NCBI GenBank assembly: GCA_951230915.1
Contig: OX579635.1
Location: 41,540,001-41,604,000, forward strand
DNA length: 64,000 nucleotides
Direction: 5' to 3'
Origin: Antitrichia curtipendula
Lineage: Eukaryota > Streptophyta > Bryopsida > Hypnales > Leucodontaceae
Position numbers and translations under genes: made by a program. The notes beneath the pieces were generated by a model, which saw only the letters and a program-made list of their open reading frames with translations, was not told the DNA's origin and did not search any database. Shown here in pieces: positions 1 to 11,204 of this stretch (position 1 is its first letter; each line of letters opens with the position of its first letter).

Positions 1-155
1 GTGTGTGTTCATTTTGAGCTTTTTGCCAAAATTAATTATAGCGTAAATAGAATGTAGACATTATATCTTCATTTTAGCTAGTCTTTTTTTTCATTCCATC
101 TTTACTTAAACTCATTGATAAACACCAAGTGACTCTATGCTAATTGCATTGTTAA

Positions 156-1239
156 CCCCTAAGTGCCTAAGCCTTTCCAAGGGTGTTTTTCCTATGAAAA
201 AAGAGCATAGGAGAGTAGTTATCCCCCATGAAGCAAAATTTATTTTTTTCGAAATCTGACCGCATAGATGTTTCTAGAGCTTGCTTATTAGTATGTATAC
301 CAATTTTGAGTATAAAATTCAATAGGAGTTGTGAGATTATAACAAAAGAAAAGTATGCATTTTATTTTTAGTGTGCTGTCCCTCCCCACTATGTTGCTGA
401 AATTTGCATATAAAAGTTTTTTGGGATGGGAGGTGACATGAACAACTACAAATAGTGTTAGTACACTAAAATGCACTTTCAAAAAACTTAATTTCACATG
501 AAAAGCTATCAAACTCATTATACAGTCGACCTTGTAATTGTTGGAATGCAATTTTGTTTGATAAGTGGAAATTGCAAAAAACTCCAAATCAACACTTGCA
601 TGTTTAAATTTTCAAACGGTGAAAATCACGAAACACTTTACTCTTTCTATTGGGACCATTTTCAAAGCAAATGAATATGTAGAATTTTTTAGATCTCAAA
701 TCAAGTGAAATTGATGAGCTTTGTTCAAACCGAGAAATGAAGTAAAATTGGCAAGCTTTACTCTTCACTAATGGTACATATCAGGGCTTTTTTTTGGCTT
801 TCTGGTGCCAGATTGCACTAGAAAAAAAAATCTGGCTAAAAAAGGTTATAAAAAATGCCAAAAAAATTGGATGAAATCGCCAGACAACTTTGAAATTTAA
901 AAAAATATTAGATGAAATCGCCTAATTGTGGATGAAAACTATACTATACATCCAATAAGTAGATGAATGTTGCAATTTGGAGCACCACTGTAACATTTTG
1001 TATCGCCACTATGGCACTTCTTCAAAAATGAAAAAAAAAGCCCTGGTACATATATGTAGTTGAGGACCTCTAGAAAATCAAATATTAACCTTTTTCAGTG
1101 AAAAATGAAAGTTTTCAATAGTTAACCCTCAAAACTCCCCGTAAAATTTTTTAAAACGGTCAAACGTTTTTAACTGCCCACTGCGAAATGAGCCTGAAAT
1201 TTCAGGTTGACCATATATGGTCACCCAGGCAGTTAGGGG
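156..1239. mobile_element. TTAA-flanked non-autonomous DNA transposon (piggyBac-like termini), copy 1
   Basis: The left end reads CCCCTAAGTGCCTAAGCC directly after TTAA (152-155). The right end, ...CCCAGGCAGTTAGGGG, is directly followed by TTAA (1240-1243). Reverse-complementing the right end gives CCCCTAACTGCCTGGG, an inverted match to the left end with few mismatches. TTAA duplication and ends starting CCC are the hallmark of piggyBac-type elements; the superfamily assignment is inference because no transposase is encoded. The interior is AT-rich and non-coding and contains a younger nested MITE at 782-1045. At least four other copies lie in this window. Confidence 0.7.
782..1045. mobile_element. 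hAT-type MITE nested in the TTAA element
   Basis: The ends are CAGGGCTTTTTTTT and AAAAAAAAGCCCTG in inverted orientation. The element is bracketed by a perfect 8-bp direct repeat GTACATAT (774-781 and 1046-1053). An 8-bp target duplication with CAGGG termini is typical of hAT-family MITEs. It is 264 bp long with no coding capacity. It sits inside the 156-1239 element, so it inserted later. Confidence 0.8.
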
Positions 1240-1914
1240 TTAAAGAATAGGTAAAAAAAAATTTCCTAATATATTTGGATGTACTTCATTTATTTCTTAT
1301 AATTTTGTCAATGAACTCTTGGAAACATTTATAATCCACCTAGTAGATGCCATCTCTCTAAGAAGTTAACAATTTGCCTATCAAATAATTTTATCCTAAT
1401 TATAATTTAAAAATGCAATACATGATTTATTGTTATTTATTATTTTGTGTGGTAGAAAATAATTTATCACAATAATTTTTAAGTTATAAGCATGAATTAA
1501 TTGTTAAATATGGGAATAATATTTTCACCTATGTATGGATTTTTTTTCACTATTAAAGGTTGAAGACAATGTTTTACCAATTTTTTTTCTAGAATTGCCG
1601 ATTCTTATTCAAATTAGTATTATAAATAAAGAAAATTGGTTTTACAAAATTGTGTTGATTAATTTCCAAAGGACGGGGTGGTTACCATAGAAATCAACCT
1701 TTTTCGTACTATATGAATCCTTTACTTCAAAAATTAAAGAATACTCATTGGAGGTCAAACTAATTGTGCAAGACCTTTCTTTTTCACACAAAATTCCAAT
1801 GATGAACATCTCTTGACTTCTATCCTACATAGAAAGATTCTTTGTCATCCATTGGACACTTATTGGTTGCGGCATCCTTTTAGGATTTATACACATTGTT
1901 GTTGTATAAGGTAA

Positions 1915-2575
1915 TATGTTCTAAAAACAACCATGCTCCAAAAGCAATCATAACGTAGGGGGACTTTTTGCTTTCTTCAATATACCAATAGTGTACATTT
2001 CATGAGGTGGTCGCTTTTAGTGCCCAAAAATTCATAACTAATTCCACGAAGGTCTTAAAACATTAAACAACTTGGATTAGATGCCATTCCATTTTTCTTC
2101 TTGTGAAAATTTAAAGTAGCCAACCTCATTCCAACCATTTAAGCAATTACGCATATTTGGAGCACAGATTTTTTGAGTGGAGAAATTTTCCCATGTACAG
2201 AAATAGAGTTTAGAAGGATTCCATATTTTTTTTCAGGATTTGATTTCTCAAAACATAATTACTGTGAATTTTTTAGTTGAGGATTTTGTTTGACCTATTT
2301 TTGTCATATAGGTCTTCCCATTTTCAACCACAGGTTGATTGCAAAATCAACCAAGACTGCAGCCTATCATAATGCGCCATGATTGCATTGGGAGTTGTGC
2401 TATAATTAATCACTGCTTTTCTCCTGTTGATTGGAAAGAGAGTAACCGGTATAACAAAAATAGATCCTTGGTCGGAATGAGGTCGGCTACCTTACTGAAA
2501 TTTATTTCAAGGAGTTTAGCTTTCCTGAATAGGCAATCAGCTCTTAAATGGTCGCTTTAAGAGCAGACTACCTTA
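1915..2575. repeat. Dispersed repeat R1, copy 1 (contains an unoccupied TTAA site)
   Basis: Parts of this stretch match 40,913-41,166 plus 42,109-42,130. Shared landmarks are the phrase around GTGTACATTT..GAGGTGGTCGCTTTTA, the GAAGGTC..AACTTGG block and the final CAATCAG..CTYAAATGGTCG. Copy 1 is longer in the middle (about 2,105-2,500). At 2,557-2,560 it has a single TTAA where the other copy carries a 942-bp transposon. No coding potential was recognised. Confidence 0.65.
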
Positions 2576-3033
2576 ATACACATTGTTGTATAATGGAGAG
2601 TCGAATTGTTGTACTGTACAGTCGGATTACAGATTCAGACTGCATGTGGAAACTCCAACGTGGAAAGTGGTTTGAAAGACAATCATAGAGAGCATCAATG
2701 CAATCACCTGAACAACTAGCTCTGGCATGCCAACGTGGCGAGGAATCGCTATTGGGTGCATGACATCTGGCGGAAGATAACTGGAGTACCGCCTGAAACT
2801 GACACCTGGCTCCAACATCCAGCACTTCATAAACCATTAACTTACTGTCCCAACATCACCAACATTGTCAATCCTCAGCATTCAATCTCACGGACTGTCA
2901 TTCGCTCTTCCTTCTCAGCTCTCTCGGATTTTCGCTTACTCCAGAAGATTGTTTTCGAAGTAGGGCTTGCCTTGCATTATTCTTCCAGACTTTCTCTACT
3001 CTGAAGCTGCTGCACCCGATTTTCTCGCCAGCT

Positions 3034-3473
3034 ATGGACGCCTTGCGATCTGCCGATGCTCACGTCGCAGCTGCCACTCACCCCCGCGGAAACATGCGGT
3101 GGCGATTGCAGAGGTAACGAACAACTGCCACCGCCCAACCGTGAATTGAATGCACCCTCGTTGATGCTGTGGAATTGTGGTGCAATTTCTGTGAATGCAA
3201 ATGCAGGTTGTGCCTGGAGGAAGCCAAGATGGTTGATATTGAAGTGTTGTTGAAGTGCTGATTTGCATTGTGCTGTGGTGTGTCGGTGGTTGCAGATACA
3301 ACCCGATGGCGAGGCTTCGATGGCAGAAGAACCGAGTGGCGCACCCCGTGGCCCACCAGAGGGCTCACAGCCGGGCTCGCATGAACTCGCTCAACCCTCT
3401 CTTCTACCTGCGACGCATCCGAAACAACCTCAGCGGAGTCGGACGGCGCCGACACACCACGCACGTCATCTAG
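3034..3473 (+). CDS. Probable two-exon gene for a small basic protein (85 aa)
   Basis: Exon 1 (3034-3113) and exon 2 (3296-3473, including the TAG stop) are joined across a 182-bp intron. The donor is AG|GTAACG and the acceptor TTGCAG|A, and reading phase 2 is preserved. The product begins MDALRSADAHVAAATHPRGN, continues with arginine-rich sequence such as YNPMARLRWQKNRVAHPVA, and ends RRRHTTHVI. It is strongly basic with no membrane segment. Local GC is much higher than in the flanks, as expected for a genuine exon. I do not recognise the family and infer no function. The minus strand also holds a 166-codon open frame here (3078-3578), but it has no recognisable motif and no splice-consistent structure, so I treat it as a shadow. 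Confidence 0.5.
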
Positions 3474-3599
3474 AGAGAATGGCGTCAGATGATTGCCGCA
3501 ACATATTTGAAGGCAGTTATTTTGTACAGTGCAGAGTTCTGGCCACCTAGTGGCGATTGAGTAACCCTGAGTCCTCATATAAGGTCTCGATTTTTCTGT

Positions 3600-6500
3600 A
3601 TCAATACGAGGGAATTACGAAGGTAGCATACATTGGTTGATATACAGGCTTCGCGTACACTCGTGCATTTCTTGCAAGAGGTGAGAAAAGGACCAGTCGA
3701 TTGTGACACAGGTTTGAAATTCGTTAGGTGTACAGAGTAGGCCCATTGACGTTGATCAGCAGCAGAGATTTTCCATTCCTAAATTCGTCTCATCTGTGTG
3801 ATGAGTAGTAGTGCCTGTATGTATGAAGGGTCATTGTGATCATTATAAAGGTAAAATTTAGAATATCTTCATCTTTTTGTATCTGTTCCTTTTGAGGATT
3901 TGCTTTGTGGACAGTCATTTATCTCCCCAAGATCCTTACAGTGAGACGTAGCACTGTTGTGGAGAGCGGACAGGTAGAAGTTTCAAAACGCGAACGTCCG
4001 TGTGAAGATGAGTTTATTTCTTTGAATTATCTCTTCCTGTCCTTGCTAGTTCAGGGTTTAGGGTTTAAGGTTCCGTTGATAATGCGCGTGCAGCAGTGCT
4101 CAATTTAAGTCGACTCAATCTCCGAAGGCGAATGAACTCGTCAAAAATTATTCAGCAAATCTATTCGTGAAATATATATCTTTGGTAGGAACAAATGATA
4201 ACTAATAAGCACACAACGATCCATGAATTGGAGAACTCTTTTGAGACTGTAATTTTTCAAGGGTAGCAACAACACTGACCTAGTACTTCATGAATGCCAT
4301 CACAAGGTTTCTTTCAGCGTCATAAGCCATTAGCTTCCTTAGGTTTAGGACTTCGGTGAAGGTGACGATTGTAGTGGAGGACAGGATTCACTGGAATCCT
4401 GTTTCCAATTTTACCAATAATTATCGTCTATAAATTACTCGGGCGTTTCTCCACGCGGGGAATTTTCGCAGATCACATCAGCCAAGATTACCATGGAGAC
4501 CAGGAAAAAGGATTCAGGAGATCATTCTGGAAGATTCTGATAAGCATAGCGACCAGAACAGAGATGGGACTGAGGAATTGAAGGACTTTGACTGCTCATT
4601 TGACATTTGACGCTGGTGGGTCACTGCTGCAGTTCATTCTGATACGATTACAAGCAACGGATTTCCATTCTGAGTCATCCTTTTATTAATGAGCGAATCG
4701 AGGATTATTCAAAACTACATGGTAGCGAACACGCAAGTTGAAGACTCCAGTTAGACTAGTGCAACATGAAGGGGGAAATGCTAGATTGCAGAAACTCAAT
4801 GGAGAGACAGAAGGCATTCAAATTTATAAAAACAAGCTCGAAATCAAATTCAACATTGCACCAAGATTGTTTATTATGGAATTCAGTTGACTTTAAATAA
4901 TTATGGTCAAAATCCAAACCGAGTTTGAAACACCCTGATAGAAACTTGCAACCTCGAGCCACTATATTGCAGTAAAATGTGTGCTTGCAATTCTGAGCAA
5001 AGCCAGCTCTACCTACACGTTCAACGACGCTGTAGTCTCAAGAGGTAGCAGTGAGAAGCCAATCCGCTTAGCTACCAGTTCTGACGCGGATTCCTGCACA
5101 TCGTTCACACAATGCAAGGTTAATCAGGACTAATTCAAATCTCCACATGAACCTTATGCTAACCCCGGCTCACTTAGGTACGTTATACACTTGTAACGTT
5201 ATATATTCCATGGTTAGATGACCGAATCAAATGGGATTTGAAGCTCCATGATACATGAAGATGCAGAGGAGCAGACAGACGACTCCGTTCCCTCAGTCAA
5301 TCGAAGCCTTTGGGGACGGCAATGCGGCACTTGTGCGGGCTGACTTGATCCAATTGTTCCAGCCGCCGAGTCCGTTGCTCCAACTCGATCAGCCGTGAAC
5401 TGGAACCAACAATAGACACAGACTGGATGCTCAAATCAATGCTCAAATCAATCTCAAGTGACTGGCTGCTTGATGGAGACGTGAGTTGAGTGACGATGAA
5501 GCACGACTTAATTATAGCATACTTGCCAGGATCATATTTTGGTCTCTCTGGTTTTGCCTCAACTCGGTTTCGTATCATTTTCATTGATTGTCAGCTACTA
5601 GAATCATCGCAGTTGCTGTTAAAAAAAAGTGGGTGCAGTGAGTAGGCAGATGCGGCGCTAATCAAGTCCTGTTAGTTGAAAGCCAATTCGTTGTTTGGTC
5701 AAATAATTATTTAATTAGGTTTTCACCGAATGGAGAATGTGGATTAATGACACTAAAGTGAGCAGCAAGTCAACGCACAGTTTGGTGAATTTTGTTCGTG
5801 AACGGTTGTTAGAGTTCAGAAACGGTGGACAGACTTAAGCATCAAAACAACGGCCTTTGCACATAAGTTGCACGTAAGTTGTCACGTGGAGCAAACAAGG
5901 AAGTGTCGTAGACCGACAAGAATGCTGTTTCTGTGATAGAATTCAAATTCACTCCAAGAATGCTTACAATGGTTGAAAACTGATTCCGACTTATACCTTG
6001 TGATCTCCATTGTGTCCAATGTGGATGTCAATTAGTTGTTTATTCAAAAGTTAATTTATTTGCCAGGAAGCTGTAACTGAACTTGTAATTGGGTGGAGTT
6101 TAGAAATACTTAATACTATTAAGGCCTTTTCAATACAAATTAGTCAACTTTGTTTTTAAAAAAGAAATTATTTTATAAAAATTATTAAATCTAGAATGAT
6201 TTATTTTATCTTTGATATAAAATTTAAGATCAATAACAAAGTTAGATCTTAGAGATGGATTAATGTTTGTTTTTATGAGCAACTACTTTCAATTGAATGT
6301 TGATGATGAACAATATTTATAATCTTGGATATATTTCTTGCATATTTTTGTACAAATTCATCACCACAATCATTGTTTAATGAGTAAACCTTTAGCAATT
6401 GCTATTCTGGTAAACTATTGAGAATGAAGACTTGTGGGGTGTTGTACTTCAACGGTTCAACTAAGGCTCAATATAGACTATAAGTTGTGATTTATGTACT

Positions 6501-7030
6501 TCAATTTCAAGGTGCCCTACAATAGATTAATTTTGTGAAGTCAAACATAACATTGTTAACATTCCCTAGGAGGTTTGTTTGTCTTCCATGCTATGTGGAC
6601 ATGCACCTCCTATTAATTTTAGATTTTTAAAATCAATCTTTTAGGGCTTTTAGTTTTGAATTGAAGTCTTTTAAGGTGCCCAAGTTTATAGAGATATCTC
6701 TATTTTATTTAGATTATGGGGAATCAAACTTTCAAGTTATACAAATGTTATGCACATTTATTTATTTATTGAATTAACATTGATTTAGTGTTGACAAAGC
6801 CTTGTTGTGCTTGTTAGAAGCTTCAACAAAGATGAGTTTTTTTGTTGAGTTAAAAAGTTTTTTTGTTGGACCTAATATGACTACTTAACCCTAAAAGGAA
6901 AGATCTATCACCTAAGTACTTTGCCAAAATGATTTGATTTATGGACCAAGAAGCTTTGTGCATTCTTTATTTCCACTTAATCTTTAAAGTCATCCATTGT
7001 CTACTTTTGGGTTGCAACATCCTTCATTAC
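3600..7030. other. Long stretch without a recognisable gene
   Basis: The only longer frames are a 67-codon frame at 3905-4108, a 68-codon minus frame at 4756-4962 and a 95-codon minus frame at 5297-5584. The last contains a short internal repeat, IDLSIDLSIQ, caused by duplicated CTCAAATCAATG, and matches nothing I recognise. From about 6.1 kb the sequence becomes AT-rich and resembles ordinary intergenic DNA. I see no transposon ends or tandem arrays here. Confidence 0.4.
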
Positions 7031-7310
7031 ATGAAATCTGAGGCCTCTAAAGGGCCGTGAGTTATCAGGCCCTGGGAACGCCGAAACTGCCTTGGGAACC
7101 CGAATCCGACGTGGTCGAGACCCTGCCACGCATCAAATTTTTTTTCAAAAAAAATAAATTTTGTTTTGGACTTTTTTTTTCATTTCAGGACTAAACTTTT
7201 ATTTTATTTTTTTTATTTTATTTTAAATTATTGGTCTGACAGTAGACAGGAGGGTCGGGAACAGTTTCGGGAACAAACTGAAACGGCCCTTTAGAGGCCT
7301 CAGATTTCAT
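7031..7310. mobile_element. MITE with perfect 28-bp terminal inverted repeats
   Basis: Positions 7031-7058 and 7283-7310 are exact reverse complements; the core is GAGGCCTCTAAAGGGCCGT. The interior has a GC-rich left part containing two GGGAAC motifs, a T-rich centre and a right part with GGGAAC repeated again. The element is 280 bp and has no coding capacity. I could not identify a clear target-site duplication, so the superfamily stays open. Confidence 0.65.
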
Positions 7311-8470
7311 CTAATGATAGGATTAAGGTAGAGAGCTTATAGTGGACAAACTCAAAAGATCAATTGTAGTCCCTAGACAAGATTTTGCATTGCTATATCT
7401 TTTACTACCCAAGATTGGGTGATGAGTGTTCTTATTAGATATTTGTATATCTTGCTCCCAAACTTGCAACTTCAACAATACAACAATTGGCTCCTTCTTT
7501 GCATTCAAAAAACACATGGATGAAAAGAATAGATGAAAACGTGACCATCCACGTCACAAATGAAATCATGACTTTGTGACTCTATACGCTATGTTGAGGT
7601 CATATATCTTAAAAAATAATTTTAAATATAAATAAACATAATAAGTAATGAAATTTTCAAAAATTATAACATGGCATATTTGAATAGTGTAGAAATATTA
7701 ATGAAAATAATTTGAATCCTAAAAAAATCCCAAAGAAAAATGAAAAATGATATAGTCCATATATTTCAAAAAATAAATAAAAATAATACACATACCATAT
7801 TTGTAGTAATATACCATACTATATATATAGCATATCTATATGGTATGGCAAGCCACTAGTAAAGCCACAAGTACTTGTATCACTATTGTGAAGCCTCGAG
7901 AACTACATTTAAAGCATAATTTTAGCTTGGTTTAAAGCTTGAGTAAAACTTGGAAGAACTTGTTCTTGGGGATGACTCAAGATCCTATAGAGTTTGTACT
8001 ACGATGTGATAAAACAGGAGGACCGTCTGCTTAAGTGCACGAAATATTCCTAATCACCGAAAACGAAATTCTGAAACTTCTAAATCCGGTTAACGACATA
8101 AAATTCCACATCTAAAAGAAATGATTTCGTATGGGGTCTAACGAACCTGACCTCAACGTACGGTAGTAGGAGAAGACCTACGTAGAATTAATATTGTACC
8201 GTATCCGTAGGGTAATGAATACCGTATCCGCAACGAGCTACAATATCTCGACAAGTACTCACCGAGGGTCCGAGACGCCAAGAATTCCCCAGAATTCGGG
8301 TTTCTCCAAATTGCACCTCACTCTCTCCAAACCTTCTCATTTGCATCTCCCAACCCTCAATCTCTTGCCCCAACAACAACCCAATTCCTCACTCGTCGCC
8401 CTTCAAGCGAATCCATGTGGATAAGGGTGCCACTCTAGAGCTTGCACTTCGCAAGCCCAAAGTGGAGGCG
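7311..8470. other. Intergenic AT-rich sequence and upstream region of the plastid-protein gene
   Basis: Up to about 7.9 kb the sequence is strongly AT-rich and non-coding. From about 8.0 kb, GC content rises towards the start codon at 8471, as expected for a 5' leader. A clear TATA box was not found. Overlapping short frames on both strands (8.19-8.42 kb) have no recognisable product. Confidence 0.35.
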
Positions 8471-10164
8471 ATGGCCACACTGTGCAGCTCCCTCTCTGCG
8501 CTCTCGCTCTCGTGCACGAGAATCTCCCACGCTGCTCGTGCCTCTGCTCTTCCATGCCAACCCTGCACTTCTTTGAGAGTTCACAGCGCCTCCACCAGTC
8601 GACTGCTCGGCGAATTATGTCCCAGGGAGGGGCCGACGAACAGACTCTTGTCGTGGCCATGCGGAGCGAGGCGGAAGTCGAGTGGCGCCATTAAGACGGA
8701 GACGGAAGTGCTCGATGACGAAGATCTGCGTGCGGGTCTCAATGAGGTTAGGATTTCGACCGATTAGTCGCAATGTGGAGTTCGCAATGGGGGCATATTT
8801 CTGTTGAATGTATCATGCTAGTTGCTTAATTCTTGGTAATCTTGAGTGATTTGATCGGGTTTCTGTCTCTCTCCTTTTGTCCAGAAGTTGCATTCGATTT
8901 CTTGAGTTGCAGGGTGAGGATGGTTGTTGTTGGGGTTGATTCAATAAGTGTGGGATTAGGGTTTACCTTGAATTTCAATTTAGGTTTTCCCTACGGGATT
9001 CATGGCATTTTGTATTCCGGGTAGCAGATGCCGATTTTATTTAGGATTATATTGTTTTGGACCGGTTCGGTTTCATGGAATCTCAGTCACGCAGATCGCG
9101 TAGACTGTGAGGAGTGCAGGGTATATGATTTACTTGGATATCTTACCACCTTGGTGATTTTCTTTCTGAAATTTCAATGTGGAACTTATTGCTTGTAGAC
9201 GGTGACAGAGGCGTTGAAGGTTATGTTGGCCGAGGATGACAAAATGTTGGAAACCTTCAAAGATAAGGTGGATTTCTTGGGGGAGTTTCTAGTGCAAGAT
9301 GGTCAGCTGGAAGCAGCGCGATTCATGCTGGTTCTTAGAGGCATGCTTGATCATGAGGTACGAGCAATCTACTTGTTGTGCCAAACATACGCTTCACCAT
9401 TCGAGTCTGTCTGCTAACCCTAGAACCCTGTAGCTGGGAAAGCAGTATAAAGGACCCGACATGCAGACCTGGCGCTCTACAGTGTATAGAAGGCGATGAA
9501 GCCTTACCTGATGTATAGAGGACCTGTTGAAGTTCATTGGATCAATCCTATGGGATTATTTTTTATATGTTTTTTAAACATAAACCCCTGGGGGATGTCC
9601 TGCATGGCCTAGCAACCATTATGGCCTTATCACAAACCCTACGTCCACCGCTCCTTCGGAATTGTTTTTTGTGAATTCTTTCAAGAACACCTAAGTTTGG
9701 GATTGAGGGTCTTAAAAGCATCAGGCCTTGAGGGCAGAAATCTCTTGGTATGCAAGATTTCCTCCTCCAAATCCTCTTCACAGAAAAAATAATCTTTTTG
9801 CCTTTGTGACACCTCAGTGGCGAGTTTCCCGACTTCCTTTAATCAACTCTTGTGGTGGGTCGACAGGTTTACCCACAGAACGAAGAGCTTCAAGGGCCCT
9901 ACAAGAAAGCCTTCAGCACTCTCTGGTGCCTCCTTGAAGACTCTGGCTGGCTTCTCAAGCAACCTGGAGCCGAGATTCCTGAGGTATGGCTCCTGCTTTC
10001 TGGTGCCTTTTTAATGCAGGATTGATTTAGGTCATGGCGGATAATGTGTTGTATTGCGGTAGGAACAAAGATGACGCAACAGACCTGATTTTGACGTTGT
10101 GGGTCATCTGTGGCAGGTGGATGACGAACCAGGCGAACCAGAACTGGAAATCAGATTCAGTTGA
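8471..10164 (+). CDS. Four-exon gene for a plastid-targeted conserved protein, about 199 aa
   Basis: Exons are 8471-8746, 9199-9357, 9867-9983 and 10117-10164. All three introns are phase 0 with good sites (GAG|GTTAGG..TGTAG|A, GAG|GTACGA..GACAG|G, GAG|GTATGG..GGCAG|G), and the last exon ends AGT TGA. The product starts MATLCSSLSALSLSCTRISH, a Ser/Ala/Arg-rich, acid-poor leader typical of a chloroplast transit peptide. The mature part is acidic and helical (TEALKVMLAEDDKMLETF, FLVQDGQLEAARFMLVLRGM, YKKAFSTLWCLLEDSGWLLK) and ends EPELEIRFS. An in-frame ATG at 8417 exists, but the transit-like start at 8471 is preferred. I do not recognise the family. Intron 2 carries an inserted gene fragment (9589-9808), and exons 3-4 recur as a pseudogene at 62.8-63.1 kb. 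Confidence 0.7.
9589..9808 (-). pseudogene. Unidentified gene fragment inside intron 2 (copy A)
   Basis: This block is about 90% identical to 61,348-61,577 and lies antisense inside an intron. The better-preserved copy B can be read on the minus strand as pieces such as CEEDLEEEILHTERLLPSRP and, in another frame, MWMHFVDEDFREAKAVSLKA, so it looks like exonic sequence with frameshifts. I do not recognise the parent gene. Confidence 0.4.
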
Positions 10165-11041
10165 AGGAGGGAGGTCAAATAGGCAGTGTAGGATTACAGA
10201 TTAGCCAACAGCCAGGTCTGATTCCATGGAATTGTTGGGTGTAATTGAGCTCATGTATTCTTGGATTTATGGAATGTAGAGTGTGAATTTTGTGTTTATC
10301 GCTGAGTGAGTGTTCAGCAGATGGACTGTGCTACAAACTTTATTTTACCTAGGCCTATATTTAGAAATTTGGTATTAAATAATTTTCTAAAATTGGGAAG
10401 AAACAGTTTTAATGGCTCTTCTGAGAGATGTCAGGTATCTTCCCCGCTGGTTCCTTGGTGTAGTGGTTAGCATGTTCGCTTTACCTGTGAGGACTATTAA
10501 GCTACGAGGAAGCTGGATTTTCAATAACTTTCACACTGCCGTAGTGTGATAGGTTGCGTTCTTAGTACAAATAGAAAGCTTTATGCACAAAGGATTGTAC
10601 ATTATGAAACATGCACAAATAGAAAGTTGTATACATGGATTGCATGAATAGAAAGCTTTGTACACAGAGGAATTCAAGGGCTTTGTTTCATGGCTTTTGG
10701 ACATGTGATGTGAAAGTTATGATGTTTTTTAAATAAAATATAATTTAATTCTATTTTCGAATCCCTAAAAACTGTTAATCCCAATAACTTTTACACGGTA
10801 ATTCATAACAAAACACAATATTAGTGAATTTTCAAACTCATGAGATATAAAATGAATACAAAAAGTAGAAATTGTTGTGGCACTTCATTATTATGTATTT
10901 GGAAATTTAAAAATATTTTTAGCCTTTTTTTATAATCTAATCGAACCTATTAGTGGAAAAAACTTTTGATTTAAGTAATTTTTTTTTCAAGATTTTTTAG
11001 TAAGTATAATGAGATTTCATACTTAGAATTTTAAGGTAAGA
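9819..11041 (+). repeat. Segmental duplication, copy A (partner 62,781-64,000)
   Basis: From CGAGTTTCCCGACTTCCTTT onward this 1.2-kb segment matches 62,781-64,000 with scattered substitutions and few indels. It covers exons 3-4 of the plastid-protein gene, the 3' region, the tRNA-Val half and about 0.5 kb of AT-rich flank. The partner is still aligned when the window ends, so the full length is unknown. Confidence 0.9.
10449..10492 (+). pseudogene. 5' half of a tRNA-Val-like gene (copy A)
   Basis: The sequence has an acceptor-strand start GGTTCCTTGG, an A-box-like TGTAGTGGTTAG and an anticodon-arm-like stretch GTTCGC-TTTACCT-GTGAGG. The loop triplet TAC would read valine. After this point the tRNA fold is lost: there is no recognisable T-arm or B box. 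It is a truncated tRNA or the head of a tRNA-derived SINE. A second, better-paired copy is at 63,407-63,450. Confidence 0.55.
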
Positions 11042-11204
11042 TTTTCTCAAATCTTAAAAAAAATGACTCCATCCCTTCATATGTTTTATACTTCATTCCA
11101 AAAAAAATCTCTAGGAAGTCATAAAAAATAGTATGTAAACATTTGTTAGATCATTCATGTGTTCCATAGTTTTGGGCTAGCCCATCTACCTCTAGTATGC
11201 CCAA

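Noticed and set aside
152..1243. PIF/Harbinger-type element with 3-bp TWA duplication
   Set aside because: Reading the flanks as 3-bp gives TTA on the left and TAA on the right, which are not direct repeats. Only the 4-bp TTAA works, and the empty site at 2,557-2,560 supports it for the 41.2-kb copy.
3078..3578. 166-codon minus-strand frame
   Set aside because: It overlaps the spliced plus-strand gene, and its composition follows from GC-rich opposite-strand coding. No motif was seen.
5297..5584. 95-codon minus-strand frame as a gene
   Set aside because: No motif, no splice partner, and an internal short duplication typical of non-coding drift. Left as unassigned.
8188..8660. Minus- and plus-strand frames of 63-85 codons at the 5' end of the plastid gene
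   Set aside because: They overlap the leader and exon 1 of a better-supported gene and show no domains.
10449..10492. Functional tRNA-Val gene
   Set aside because: The T-arm, B box and 3' acceptor strand are missing in both copies.
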